Made by a program: the position numbers and the translations under genes. Shown piece by piece: positions 50,536 to 59,067 of a stretch of 64,000 bases of DNA. The notes beneath the pieces were generated by a model. That model searched no databases and was not told the DNA's origin. It saw only the letters and a program-made list of their open reading frames with translations. The number at the start of each line of letters is the position of its first letter. Within the stretch, counting starts at the first letter, position 1. The DNA comes from Bradyrhizobium sp. CCH5-F6 (GTDB lineage: Bacteria > Pseudomonadota > Alphaproteobacteria > Rhizobiales > Xanthobacteraceae), in the NCBI RefSeq assembly GCF_001556045.1, contig NZ_LSIC01000103.1, forward strand, positions 18,730 through 82,729. The letters are read 5' to 3'.

Positions 50536-52377
50536 ATGACCGACGCCGGCGCCCCTCCCAATCCCGACAGCGCCAGCCAGGCTGGCTTCGCCCTCGGCGC
50601 CGAGCCGGGCACACCCTATCGGGTGCTGGCGCGCAAATATCGCCCTTCCTCTTTCGACGACCTGATCGGCCAGGAGGCCGTGGTCCGCACCGTCTCCAAC
50701 GCGTTCGAGACGGGGCGCATTCCGCAGGCCTGGATCCTCACCGGCGTCCGCGGTGTCGGAAAGACCACCACCGCGCGCATCCTCGCCCGCGCGCTCAACT
50801 ACGAGATGCCTGATGGTTCGGTGAAGGGCCCGACCATCCACATGCCGACTTTGGGCGTGCACTGCCAGGCGATCATGGAAAGCCGGCACATGGACGTGCT
50901 GGAGATGGACGCGGCATCCCACACCGGCGTCGACGACGTCCGCCAGATCAATGACAGCGTGCGCTATGCGCCGGCCAGCGCCCGCTACAAGGTCTACATC
51001 ATCGACGAAGTCCACATGCTGTCGACGGCGGCGTTCAACGCCTTCCTGAAGACGCTTGAGGAGCCGCCGGAGCACGCCAAGTTCGTGTTCGCGACGACCG
51101 AGATCCGCAAGGTTCCGGTCACGGTGCTGTCGCGCTGCCAGCGCTTCGACCTGCGCCGCGTCGAGGCCGACGTGCTGATGAAGCACCTCGCCAACATCGC
51201 GGCCAGGGAAAGCGTCGAGATCGAGCCGGAGGCGCTCGGCATCATCGCGCGGGCCGCCGAAGGTTCGGTACGCGATTCGCTGTCGCTGCTCGACCAGGCG
51301 ATCGCCCATGCGGCCGGCACGGTGAAGGCCGATGCCGTCCGGCAGATGCTGGGTCTCGCCGACCGCACCCGCGTCATCGATCTCTTCGATTCGCTCGCGC
51401 GCGGGGACATCGCCGCGGCATTCAAGGAGTTCCGCGACCAGTACGACGTCGGCGCCGATCCCATCGTCGTGCTCTCGGACCTCGCCGAATTCGTCAATTT
51501 CGTCACCCGCGTGAAGATCGTGCCGGCGACCGCCGACAACGTCGCCTATGGCGAGACCGAGCGGGTGCGCGCGCGCGACTTTGCGTCCAGGATTTCCATG
51601 CGCGTGCTGTCGCGGATGTGGCAGATGCTGCTCAAGGGCATCACCGAGGTGCAGGCCGCGACGCGTCCCGCCGCAGCCGCCGAGATGGTGCTGGTGCGCA
51701 TCGCCTATGTCGCCGACCTGCCGACCCCGGACGAAGCGATCAGGATGCTGGAGCAGAACGGCGGCGGCTCCCCCGTCGTGAATGGCGGCAGTGCCGCGCG
51801 CAGCGCGCCGTCGGCGCCGGTTGCGTCCGCGGCGCCTGTCCGCATGCCGACCTCCTCGCCCTCTTCGTTCGGCGGTGGCGCGGCCCGGCCGCAGATGGCA
51901 GTTCCAGTGCCGGACCCGCAAGCCGCGGCACCGCAGCTGCGCATCACCAGCTTCACCCAGCTCGTCGCGCTCGCCGGGCAGAAGCGCGACATCATGACCA
52001 AGAGCGCGCTCGAAGGCGACATGCGCCTCGTCCGTTTCGAGGAGGGCCGGCTGGAAGTCGCGCTCGAGCCCAACGCCTCCAAGACCATGATCTCCGAGCT
52101 CGCGAAGAAGTTCGAGCTGTGGACCGGCCGGCGCTGGACCGTGATCGTCTCCAACGAGCAGGGCCAGCCGACGCTGCGCTCGGTGAACCAGGCGGCCAAG
52201 CAGGAGCATGCCCGTACCGCGGAAGCCGATCCGCGCGTGCAGGAGGTGCTGTCGCGCTTCCCCGGCGCCAAGGTCGTCGAGGTCCGCAGGCTTGCCCCCG
52301 AGACGCCGGAAACCAATATTAACGCAGACTATGGCAGTGACGATCCGCCCGACGGTTCGGACGGCGACGATCTCTAG
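50536..52377 (+). CDS. dnaX: DNA polymerase III subunit gamma/tau
   Basis: DnaX is the clamp-loader ATPase that also couples polymerase to helicase. The 613 residues have a Walker A GVRGVGKTTTA (about 75-85), the zinc-binding region, DEVHMLSTAAFNAFLKTLEEPP (Walker B) and the sensor EGSVRDSLSLLDQA. A Pro/Ala-rich linker (about 415-460) and a tau-type C-terminal domain follow. The zinc-module cysteines are reduced here: only CQAI is left where most DnaX have four, so the zinc may be absent. The start at 50536 matches the family N-terminus YRVLARKYRP. ybaB and recR follow. Confidence 0.95.
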   Translation: MTDAGAPPNPDSASQAGFALGAEPGTPYRVLARKYRPSSFDDLIGQEAVVRTVSNAFETGRIPQAWILTGVRGVGKTTTARILARALNYEMPDGSVKGPTIHMPTLGVHCQAIMESRHMDVLEMDAASHTGVDDVRQINDSVRYAPASARYKVYIIDEVHMLSTAAFNAFLKTLEEPPEHAKFVFATTEIRKVPVTVLSRCQRFDLRRVEADVLMKHLANIAARESVEIEPEALGIIARAAEGSVRDSLSLLDQAIAHAAGTVKADAVRQMLGLADRTRVIDLFDSLARGDIAAAFKEFRDQYDVGADPIVVLSDLAEFVNFVTRVKIVPATADNVAYGETERVRARDFASRISMRVLSRMWQMLLKGITEVQAATRPAAAAEMVLVRIAYVADLPTPDEAIRMLEQNGGGSPVVNGGSAARSAPSAPVASAAPVRMPTSSPSSFGGGAARPQMAVPVPDPQAAAPQLRITSFTQLVALAGQKRDIMTKSALEGDMRLVRFEEGRLEVALEPNASKTMISELAKKFELWTGRRWTVIVSNEQGQPTLRSVNQAAKQEHARTAEADPRVQEVLSRFPGAKVVEVRRLAPETPETNINADYGSDDPPDGSDGDDL

Positions 52378-52378
52378 C

Positions 52379-52427
52379 GCGCATGATCCGGAAAAGTGCG
52401 AAGCGGTTTTCCGATAAGATCATGCGC
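52379..52427. repeat. Short rhizobial palindrome (GCGCATGATC / GATCATGCGC)
   Basis: A perfect 10-base inverted repeat encloses GGAAAAGTGCGAAGCGGTTTTCC-type inner pairing (GGAAAA / TTTTCC). It begins immediately after the dnaX stop and precedes ybaB. The layout is that of RIME-like rhizobial palindromes. Confidence 0.75.
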
Positions 52428-52492
52428 AAACAATATGCTAAGGCGCGATGATGATTCATGGCGCCTTAGCCTCTTTCAAGGACACGCGACCC

Positions 52493-52813
52493 ATGGCTGA
52501 TTTTCTCGGCATGATGAAGCAGGCGGCGCAGCTGCAATCCAAGATGCAGGAGATGCAGGAGCAACTCGCCAACGTCGAGGTCGAAGGCATCTCCGGCGGC
52601 GGCCTCGTCGCCGTGCGCATGACCGCGAAGATGGACGTGAAGGGCATCAAGATCGATCCCTCGCTGATGAAGGCGGAAGAGCGCGAAGTGCTGGAAGATC
52701 TGCTCGTCACCGCGCTCAGTGATGCCCGCCGCAAGGCCGAGACCGCCATGCAGGAGAAGATGCAGGCGCTCACCGGCGGGCTCGGCCTGCCGCCGGGGTT
52801 GTTCGGCCAGTAA
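52493..52813 (+). CDS. ybaB: YbaB/EbfC nucleoid-associated protein
   Basis: This is a small DNA-binding protein of 106 residues, forming dimers. It starts with a coiled-coil helix ([21 protein letters not shown] and on), then [28 protein letters not shown] and a C-terminal [11 protein letters not shown] tail, all family features. The ATG at 52493 is the family start; an upstream in-frame ATG would add residues derived from the spacer. The stop and recR start are one base apart, so ybaB and recR are co-translated. The dnaX-ybaB-recR order is conserved in many bacteria. Confidence 0.94.
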   Translation: MADFLGMMKQAAQLQSKMQEMQEQLANVEVEGISGGGLVAVRMTAKMDVKGIKIDPSLMKAEEREVLEDLLVTALSDARRKAETAMQEKMQALTGGLGLPPGLFGQ

Positions 52814-52814
52814 T

Positions 52815-53417
52815 ATGGGCGCGGTTGCAGGTCCTGAAATCGAGCGGCTGGTCCAGCTGCTCGCACGGCTGCCGGGCCTCGGTCCGCGTTCGGCGCGGCG
52901 CGCTGCGCTGCATCTGATCAAGAAGCGCGAAGCGCTGATGATGCCGCTGTCTTCCGCGCTCCAGGTCGCGCTCGAAAAGGTCCAGGTCTGCAAGACCTGC
53001 GGCAACATCGACACGCAGAATCCCTGCACGGTCTGCACCGATCCGAAGCGCGATCCCTCCATCATCGTCGTCGTTGCCGACGTCGCCGACCTCTGGGCGC
53101 TGGAGCGGGCCAATGCGACCCGGGGGCGCTACCATGTGCTGGGCGCGACATTGTCGCCGCTCGACGGCGTCGGCCCGCAGGACCTCAGCATCGACGCATT
53201 GGTGGCGCGCGCGCATGATTCGCAGGTGCACGAGATCATCCTGGCGCTGAATGCGACGGTCGACGGCCAGACGACGGCGCATTACATCACCGACCTGCTT
53301 CAGGACGCCAATGTGAAGGTAACGCGGCTCGCCCATGGAGTTCCTGTCGGCGGCGAGCTTGATTATCTCGACGAAGGTACGCTATCGGCTGCGATGCGGC
53401 AGCGCACCCTGTTCTAG
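52815..53417 (+). CDS. recR: Recombination mediator RecR
   Basis: RecR forms a ring clamp and, with RecO or RecF, loads RecA on single-stranded DNA. The 200 residues contain the helix-hairpin-helix [20 protein letters not shown], the C4 zinc finger ([17 protein letters not shown]), the Toprim domain ([15 protein letters not shown]) and C-terminal THRVALGVPVGG-like [21 protein letters not shown]. It starts one base after the ybaB stop and ends the replication-repair operon begun by dnaX. Confidence 0.96.
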   Translation: MGAVAGPEIERLVQLLARLPGLGPRSARRAALHLIKKREALMMPLSSALQVALEKVQVCKTCGNIDTQNPCTVCTDPKRDPSIIVVVADVADLWALERANATRGRYHVLGATLSPLDGVGPQDLSIDALVARAHDSQVHEIILALNATVDGQTTAHYITDLLQDANVKVTRLAHGVPVGGELDYLDEGTLSAAMRQRTLF

Positions 53418-53444
53418 CCATCCAGACTTCACGGAACGGACGAC

Positions 53445-53879
53445 ATGACGAAACTTTTCGCCACGCGATGGGCTTTGGTCGCGATGATGACGATGCTGGT
53501 GAGCCCGGCCATCTCCGCGCAGCAGGGCGACGGGGTGCCGCCGCCGTCCAAGCCCGGCAAGCCGATCAACACCGGCGACGTGCTGTCAGGCGAACTGAAT
53601 GCGATGAAGGTCCGCGACGTCAAGAACGGCAAGCGCGTCGCGACTTACCAGATCACGTCGGAGCCGCGCCGCCTGCCGCCGCCGAACGGGCTGTGCAATC
53701 TCGAGACCGGCCCCGAGACGTTCCAGCTCGTCACCTCCAGCGATGCGCAGGCCGCGCAGCTGAAATCGTTCGTCGGCAAGGAGATCTCGGTCAAGGTCGA
53801 CGAAATCGCCTGCGCCAGCGATGCCGGCCAGATGAGCGAGGCCGTGATCACGAAGTGGAGCCTGATCAAGAAGCAGTAA
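53445..53879 (+). CDS. Exported protein of unknown function
   Basis: This 144-residue protein has a signal peptide (about 1-25, MTKLFATRWALVAMMTMLVSPAISA) and a Pro-rich start to the mature chain (GVPPPSKPGKP). The rest looks like a small beta domain with two cysteines in GLCNLETGPETFQL and IACASDAG. No family is recognised. It follows recR by 27 bases on the same strand and may be read through from that operon. A palindromic repeat lies after the stop. Confidence 0.75.
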   Translation: MTKLFATRWALVAMMTMLVSPAISAQQGDGVPPPSKPGKPINTGDVLSGELNAMKVRDVKNGKRVATYQITSEPRRLPPPNGLCNLETGPETFQLVTSSDAQAAQLKSFVGKEISVKVDEIACASDAGQMSEAVITKWSLIKKQ

Positions 53880-53893
53880 GGGCGTCTGCATGA

Positions 53894-53982
53894 GTAGGGT
53901 GGGTTAGCCGAAGGCGTAACCCACCGCTGTCTATCTCTGCGGTGACAGAAGTGGTGGGTTACGCTGCGCTAACCCACCCTAC
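53894..53982. repeat. GTAGGGTGGGTTAGC palindromic element
   Basis: GTAGGGTGGGTTAGC at the left is mirrored by GCTAACCCACCCTAC at the right. Inner hairpins are GTTAGC...GCGTAAC and CGTAACCCACC. It lies between the convergent exported protein and AmpG-type genes and is likely a two-way transcript end. Confidence 0.75.
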
Positions 53983-53989
53983 CAACACG

Positions 53990-55345
53990 TCACACCCGTA
54001 CAGGCCCCAGCGCCTCGAAATGCCCGCGCTTCTGCAAATACGCCAGCAGTATCAGGCTCGGGATGGCGACGAGGACGGAGATCGCGAAGAACATCGGCCA
54101 GCCCGTCGCTTTCGCGAGATAGCCCGCACCCGATGACAGGTAGGTGCGTCCCACGGCGGCGAGCGCCGTCAGCAGCGCATATTGGGTCGCGGTGTGCAGC
54201 GGGTTCTGGCACAGCGCCGAGAGATAGGCGACGAAGATCACCGTGCCGATGGCGTTGCAGAAATTGTCGGAGGTGATTGCGAGGGTCAGCGCCCATTCAT
54301 TGACGCCGACCACCGCCAGCCACGAAAACGACAGGTTTGACATTGCCTGTACGATGCCGCCGATCCACAGGCTGGTTGCGAGCGAATAGCGCCGTGCCAC
54401 GAAGCCGCCCGCAAAGCCGCCGGCCAGGGTCGCTGCGATGCCGACGCCCTTCACGATCACCGCGTAGTCGTTCCGCGTGAAACCGATGTCGATGACGAAT
54501 GGCACGGTCATGTTGCCGGAAAACGCGTCGGTGAATTTGAACAGCACGACGAAGGCAAGCGCGGCCCATGCTTCCTTGCGGCTCAGGAATTCCGAGAACG
54601 CGCCCATCGCGGCATGAAACACCCGCGTGAGCGCATCCTCGCTCTGCGTGGCAGCCTCGGCGCGCTTGGATTGTGCGGGCTCGGTGGCGGCCAGCGCCGT
54701 CACCGTGCCAATCAGCACCAGAGCCGCCATCACCACATAGCCCCACATCCAGGCGGCGCCACGGGGGACGATCGCCTCGAAGCCGGTGACGATGAACAAG
54801 GCGCCCGCCGTCGATATCAGCATGCCGATGCGGTAGGCCGCGACATAGGCGGCCATGCCGGCGGCCTGCTCGCTTTCGGGAAGGCTCTCGACGCGGAATG
54901 CGTCGACGACGATGTCCTGCGTCGAGGACATCGTCGCGACCAGGAGCGCACCAAGCGCGACAAACAGCGGCGAGCGCGCCGGATCGGTCAGCGCCAACAG
55001 CAGGATCGCGCCGATCAGCAGCAATTGAGAGAACACCAGCCAGCCACGGCGGCGGCCAAATGTGCGCGTGAAGAACGGGACATGCAGCGCATCGACCAGC
55101 GGCGCCCACAGGAATTTCAAAGTGTAGGGCGTGCCGACCAGCGCAAACAGCCCGATCGTTCCGAGATCGACCCCCGCCTCGGCCATCCACACCAAGAGCG
55201 TCGACCCCGACAGCGCCAGCGGAAGTCCCGAGGAAAAGCCGAGGAAGAGCACGATCAGCACCCGCGGCTGCAGGTAAACGGCAAGGCTGTCGCGCCAGGA
55301 GGCAGCGGGAGCGCCAGCGGAGGAAGTCGCGTCGGGTGCGGTCAT
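53990..55345 (-). CDS. AmpG-type MFS transporter
   Basis: This 451-residue membrane protein has about 12 helices and the AmpG pattern near the N-terminus: RVLIVLFLGFSSGLPLALSGSTL, WMAEAGVDLGTIGLFALVGTPYTLKFLWAPLVD, RRRGWLVFSQ and MSSTQDIVVDAFRVE. AmpG imports muropeptides (GlcNAc-anhydroMurNAc peptides) for cell-wall recycling and affects beta-lactamase induction. The acidic DIVVDA is the substrate-path motif. No ampC or ampR is nearby. Confidence 0.9.
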   Translation of the reverse strand: MTAPDATSSAGAPAASWRDSLAVYLQPRVLIVLFLGFSSGLPLALSGSTLLVWMAEAGVDLGTIGLFALVGTPYTLKFLWAPLVDALHVPFFTRTFGRRRGWLVFSQLLLIGAILLLALTDPARSPLFVALGALLVATMSSTQDIVVDAFRVESLPESEQAAGMAAYVAAYRIGMLISTAGALFIVTGFEAIVPRGAAWMWGYVVMAALVLIGTVTALAATEPAQSKRAEAATQSEDALTRVFHAAMGAFSEFLSRKEAWAALAFVVLFKFTDAFSGNMTVPFVIDIGFTRNDYAVIVKGVGIAATLAGGFAGGFVARRYSLATSLWIGGIVQAMSNLSFSWLAVVGVNEWALTLAITSDNFCNAIGTVIFVAYLSALCQNPLHTATQYALLTALAAVGRTYLSSGAGYLAKATGWPMFFAISVLVAIPSLILLAYLQKRGHFEALGPVRV

Positions 55346-55421
55346 GGGGAGGTGTTAGCAGATTCTGGCCGAAAAGACTCTTGCGTGCCGGTGAGGCGGG
55401 AGGGGCCACAATGGCCTCTGT

Positions 55422-55523
55422 GTCATCGTCCGCGAAGGCGGACGATCCAGTAATCATCAGCGCCACGATTCAATCACGACCGCCTCGGCGTACTGGATAC
55501 CCCGCCTTCGCGGGGTATGACAG
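55422..55523. repeat. GTCAT/ATGAC element, copy 9 (left flank of GIY-YIG gene)
   Basis: The left stem is ATCGTCCGC / GCGGACGAT with loop GAAG, and the right stem ATACCCCGC / GCGGGGTAT with loop CTTC. It ends two bases before the GIY-YIG stop codon. Its first 31 bases are identical to those of the next copy. Confidence 0.85.
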
Positions 55524-55525
55524 CA

Positions 55526-55828
55526 TCATGGAGGACCGGCTATCTCATGATAAAGGTCATCCCAATTCGGATTGTGCTGCTCGATCAACCGAATCTTCCA
55601 GGCCCTGTTCCACTTCTTCAGCCGCTTCTCCCGCTTGATCGCATTCTCGGGATCGTCGAACTGTTCGAAATAGACCAGCCGGGCGACGTCGTACTTCTCC
55701 GTGAAGCTCTCGATGAGCTTTGACTTGTGCTCGGCCACTCGGCGAATGAGGTCATTTGTCACCCCAATGTACAGCGTGCCGCCGATCCTGCTGGCGAGAA
55801 TATAGACGTAGTAATGGCGTCCGCCCAT
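55526..55828 (-). CDS. Small GIY-YIG nuclease-family protein
   Basis: This 100-residue single-domain GIY-YIG (URI-type) protein has YYVYILASRIGGTLYIG (the GIY and YIG strands), VTNDLIRRVAEHK with the catalytic arginine, and YFEQFDDPENAIKREKRLKKW with a metal-binding glutamate. Relatives cleave DNA, though small versions like this are poorly characterised. The whole gene is bracketed by two direct copies of an intergenic palindrome, one 2 bases after its stop and one 18 bases before its start. This cassette-like layout suggests a mobile or repeat-associated gene. Confidence 0.92.
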   Translation of the reverse strand: MGGRHYYVYILASRIGGTLYIGVTNDLIRRVAEHKSKLIESFTEKYDVARLVYFEQFDDPENAIKREKRLKKWNRAWKIRLIEQHNPNWDDLYHEIAGPP

Positions 55829-55846
55829 GCGATGACCCCAACGGTG

Positions 55847-55947
55847 TCATCGTCCGCGAAGGCGGACGATCCAGTACTCACCACCACCTCGATTCAACAA
55901 CGATCGTAACGGCGTACTGGTTGCCCCGCCTTCGCGGAGCATGACAG
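55847..55947. repeat. GTCAT/ATGAC element, copy 10 (right flank of GIY-YIG gene)
   Basis: The left stem ATCGTCCGC / GCGGACGAT is as in copy 9. The right stem is TTGCCCCGC / GCGGAGCAT with loop CTTC. It has the same orientation as copy 9 and lies between the GIY-YIG start and the rmuC stop. Confidence 0.85.
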
Positions 55948-55959
55948 TGTCCCCTAATC

Positions 55960-57162
55960 TCACTCCCCCGCCTGAAGCTTCCTTGGAAACAGCTCGCCCG
56001 CGCCCGTTGCAACCAGCCGCGGCCCCTCGGCCGGCGCATCGGTCTTGCTGAAATCGAGCTCCTCGATGCGCCCTGCGCGCTTTTCGATCTTGTCGGCGGA
56101 GATCAGGATCTGGCGGACGTCCTCGTTCGCATCGGAAAAATGCTTCTGCAGTTTGACCACGCGCTCGCGCAGGCGGCCGAGATCGTCCCCGAGCTTGATC
56201 ACCTCGGTTTGGATCTGGTCGGCGGCATCGCGCATGCGCGCGTCCTTCATGATCTGCTGCATCACCTGGATCGCGAGCATCAGGAGCGAGGGCGACACCA
56301 GCACGACGCGGGCGCGATAGGCCTTCTGGATCACGTCGTCGAAACCGTCATGGATCTCGGCGTAGACCGATTCCGACGGCACGAACATCAGCGCCATCTC
56401 CTGGGTCTCGCCGGCGACGAGGTATTTTTCGGCGATGTCGCTGACATGCTTCATCACGTCGCCGCGCAGCCGCTGCGATGCGATTCGCCGCTCCTCGTCG
56501 GTGCGGGCATCGTGCAGCGCGGTCATCGCTTCCAGCGGGAATTTCGCGTCGATGCAAAGCGGCCGCTGATCGGGCAGGAACACGACGCAGTCCGGACGCT
56601 TTCCGGTCGAGAGCGTGAACTGGAACTCGTAGGCACCCTTCGGCAGGCCGTCCTGGACGATCGCCTCCATCCGCGCCTGGCCGAACGCGCCGCGCGACTG
56701 CTTGTTGGAGAGCACGTCGCGCAAGGTCGTGACCTGGGTGGTGAGGTCGGTCAGGTTCTTGTGCGCGCTGTCGATGATGCCGAGCCGCTCATGCAGCGCG
56801 CGCAGGCTCTCCATGGTGTTGCGGGTCGAGTGTTCCATGGACTGACCGACGCGATGCGTCACCGAATCCAGCCGCTCGTTGACCGCGCGCGCCATCTCGG
56901 CCTGTCGGCCGGCCAGCGCCTGGGTCATGGCGTCGACCCGGCCCGACGACTCGCTCTGCGCCCGCAGCACCTCGCTCAGACGTTCCTCGAGCTCGTCGGC
57001 CCGGATGGCGTTGGCCATGGCGAGCTCCGCGCCGCGCCGCCCGGATCGCGCGATCACGACCGCAATCACCACCAGAAGGATGAGGACCAGGGCGCCGAAG
57101 CCGATCAGCGCGTCCACGACGCGCACCGGCCAGTCGCCGAGCATGAAGATGATGTCGTTCAT
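55960..57162 (-). CDS. rmuC: DNA recombination protein RmuC
   Basis: RmuC limits rearrangements at inverted repeats. The 400 residues have an N-terminal membrane helix (about 15-35, ALIGFGALVLILLVVIAVVIA), a long coiled-coil (about 40-140) and the RmuC nuclease-like domain (about 150-330) with GKRPDCVVFLPDQRPLCIDAKFPLEAM and MALMFVPSESVY. ATG at 57162 is chosen with AAGGG upstream. It is divergent from def across an AT-rich region holding 24-base period repeats. RmuC action on inverted repeats is notable in a region with so many palindromes. Confidence 0.93.
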   Translation of the reverse strand: MNDIIFMLGDWPVRVVDALIGFGALVLILLVVIAVVIARSGRRGAELAMANAIRADELEERLSEVLRAQSESSGRVDAMTQALAGRQAEMARAVNERLDSVTHRVGQSMEHSTRNTMESLRALHERLGIIDSAHKNLTDLTTQVTTLRDVLSNKQSRGAFGQARMEAIVQDGLPKGAYEFQFTLSTGKRPDCVVFLPDQRPLCIDAKFPLEAMTALHDARTDEERRIASQRLRGDVMKHVSDIAEKYLVAGETQEMALMFVPSESVYAEIHDGFDDVIQKAYRARVVLVSPSLLMLAIQVMQQIMKDARMRDAADQIQTEVIKLGDDLGRLRERVVKLQKHFSDANEDVRQILISADKIEKRAGRIEELDFSKTDAPAEGPRLVATGAGELFPRKLQAGE

Positions 57163-57210
57163 GCCGACCCTTCTAGCCGATTCGCCGGGGTGCACGAACG
57201 AATAGCGAAC

Positions 57211-57282
57211 ATTTATGGTGAATGCTCCGTTAATATTTATGGTTAACGAAACCTGAAGTTTTATGGTTAGCGGAGGGTTAAC
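57211..57282. repeat. Three TTTATGGT repeats at 24-base period
   Basis: ATTTATGGTGAA at 57211, ATTTATGGTTAA at 57235 and TTTTATGGTTAG at 57259 start exactly 24 bases apart. They lie in the AT-rich centre of the divergent rmuC-def promoter region. A protein that binds three phased sites is a natural explanation. Confidence 0.6.
57267..57281. promoter_or_regulatory. Near-consensus CtrA-type site TTAG-N7-TTAA
   Basis: TTAG and TTAA are separated by CGGAGGG, one change from TTAA-N7-TTAA. It overlaps the last of three TTTATGGT repeats and lies 53 bases upstream of def. Assignment is tentative. Confidence 0.35.
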
Positions 57283-57333
57283 AGAGTTCCTGGCCGCATT
57301 GACCGCATCCGGCGCGCGGCTTAAATCGCGGCC

Positions 57334-57858
57334 ATGGCCCTACGAGAAATCATCATCCTGCCGGACAAGCAGCTGCGCCTGGTCTCCAAGCCGATCGAGA
57401 AGGTCACGCCGGAGATCCGCAAGCTTGCCGACGACATGTTCGAGACCATGTACGACGCGCCCGGCATCGGCCTCGCGGCGATCCAGGTCGCGCAACCCCT
57501 GCGGCTGATCACCATGGACCTCGCCAAGCGGGACGAGAACGGCGAGACCAAGCCGCTCCCGCGCGTCTTCATCAATCCCGAGATCATCGCCTCGTCCGAG
57601 GAACTGTCGGTCTACGAGGAAGGCTGCCTGTCGATCCCCGAATATTACGAGGAGGTCGAGCGGCCCGCGAGAGTGCGGGTGCGCTTCACCGATCTCGACG
57701 GCAAGGTGCACGAGGAGAACGCCGAAGGCCTCTATGCCACCTGCATCCAGCACGAGATCGACCATCTCAACGGCGTGCTGTTCGTCGACCATCTGTCGAA
57801 GCTCAAGCGCGACCGCGTGATCAAGAAGTTCGAGAAAGCCGCCAAACGCGCGGAATAG
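57334..57858 (+). CDS. def: Peptide deformylase
   Basis: Def removes the formyl group from new protein N-termini. The 174 residues contain the three family motifs: GIGLAAIQV (45-53), EGCLSIP with metal ligand C98 and QHEIDHLNG with H140 and H144. Fmt, which adds the formyl group, is encoded 166 bases downstream, then truA; the order def-fmt-truA is common in alphaproteobacteria. A GTCAT/ATGAC element separates def from fmt. The promoter is presumably in the divergent region shared with rmuC. Confidence 0.97.
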   Translation: MALREIIILPDKQLRLVSKPIEKVTPEIRKLADDMFETMYDAPGIGLAAIQVAQPLRLITMDLAKRDENGETKPLPRVFINPEIIASSEELSVYEEGCLSIPEYYEEVERPARVRVRFTDLDGKVHEENAEGLYATCIQHEIDHLNGVLFVDHLSKLKRDRVIKKFEKAAKRAE

Positions 57859-57872
57859 CCACGTCCTCCGCC

Positions 57873-57987
57873 GTTATGCCCGGCCGAAAGCGCAGAGCGC
57901 GTCTTCAAGCTAAAGTGCCGGGCATCCACGTTCTTCGCCGCTCCGAGCAGGAAGAACGTGGATGGCCGGGACAAGCCCGGCCATGAC
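57873..57987. repeat. GTCAT/ATGAC element, copy 11
   Basis: The left arm TGCCCGGC is closed by GCCGGGCA after a 35-base insert. The right hairpin is ATGGCCGGG, ACAAG, CCCGGCCAT. It interrupts the def-fmt spacer. Confidence 0.75.
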
Positions 57988-58024
57988 GGGTACCTTGCTC
58001 GTTTTTCGAGGATTGTCTCGTCAC

Positions 58025-58948
58025 ATGCCCCTTCGCCTCATCTTCATGGGCACGCCCGATTTCTCCGTGCCGACGCTGCTCGAGCTCGTCGCGCACGGCC
58101 ACGAGATCGTGGCGGTCTATACCCGTGCGCCGAAGCCGGGCGGGCGGCGCGGCCTGCAATTGCAGCCGACCCCGGTCGAGGAGGCCGCGCGAAAACTCGG
58201 CGTCCCCGTGCTGACGCCGAAGACGCTGAAAACGCCGGAAGCGCTGCAGGAGTTTCGCGCGTTTGAGGCGGATGCCGCCGTCGTCGTCGCTTATGGCATG
58301 ATCCTGCCGCAGGCGATCCTCGATGCGCCCAGGCTCGGCTGCTACAATCTGCACGCTTCGCTGTTGCCCCGCTGGCGCGGCGCCGCGCCGATCAACCGCG
58401 CGATCATGGCTGACGATGCCGAGAGCGGCGTGATGGTGATGAAGATGGACGTCGGCCTGGATACCGGCGACGTCGCCATGGCCGAGCGGCTCGCGATATC
58501 GGACAACATGACCGCGGCCGATCTGCACGATCGCCTGTCCCGGTTGGGCGCCGACCTGATGGTGCGCGCGATGGCCGCGCTCGAACGCGGCGGGCTCCAG
58601 CTCAAGAAGCAGGGCGAGGACGGCGTCACCTATGCCGCTAAGATCGACAAGGCCGAGGCGCGGATCGACTGGGCCAGGCCCGCGCGCGCCGTGTTGCGCC
58701 ACATCCACGGCCTGTCGCCGTTCCCCGGCGCCTGGAGCGAGCTCGATGCTGCGCGCGTCAAAATCCTGCGCTGCGAGCTGGCGAAGGGATCGGGCGCGCC
58801 GGGCGAGGTGCTCGATGACAACCTCACCATCGCCTGCGGCGAGGGCGCCATCCGCATCATCGAGCTGCAGCGCGAGGGCAAGGGCCGGATGCAGGCCGCG
58901 GACTTCTTGCGCGGCGTGCCGTTGAAGTCGGGAGCCAAATTCACCTGA
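58025..58948 (+). CDS. fmt: Methionyl-tRNA formyltransferase
   Basis: Fmt formylates initiator Met-tRNA using 10-formyltetrahydrofolate. The 307 residues have the N-terminal Rossmann domain ([16 protein letters not shown]), the folate-site loop with [21 protein letters not shown] (catalytic Asn-His-Asp style residues) and a C-terminal OB-fold domain. ATG at 58025 is the family start; the frame is open through the preceding repeat but holds no family sequence. Confidence 0.96.
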   Translation: MPLRLIFMGTPDFSVPTLLELVAHGHEIVAVYTRAPKPGGRRGLQLQPTPVEEAARKLGVPVLTPKTLKTPEALQEFRAFEADAAVVVAYGMILPQAILDAPRLGCYNLHASLLPRWRGAAPINRAIMADDAESGVMVMKMDVGLDTGDVAMAERLAISDNMTAADLHDRLSRLGADLMVRAMAALERGGLQLKKQGEDGVTYAAKIDKAEARIDWARPARAVLRHIHGLSPFPGAWSELDAARVKILRCELAKGSGAPGEVLDDNLTIACGEGAIRIIELQREGKGRMQAADFLRGVPLKSGAKFT

Positions 58949-58952
58949 CGCT

Positions 58953-59053
58953 GTCATACCCCGCGCAGGCGGGGTATCCAGTATGCTGAGGCTTCTCGGC
59001 TGAACGGATAGGCTGCGGAGTACTGGATTGCCCGCCTTCGCGGGCAATGACAG
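58953..59053. repeat. GTCAT/ATGAC element, copy 12
   Basis: The left stem is ATACCCCGC / GCGGGGTAT with loop GCAG; the right is ATTGCCCGC / GCGGGCAAT with loop CTTC. It sits between fmt and truA. Its ATGAC lies in frame with truA. Confidence 0.85.
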
Positions 59054-59067
59054 TGAAACTGGATAAA

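Noticed and set aside
55422-55947. Insertion sequence or transposon
   Set aside because: No transposase is present and no target-site duplication could be identified; the GIY-YIG cassette is reported instead as a hypothesis.
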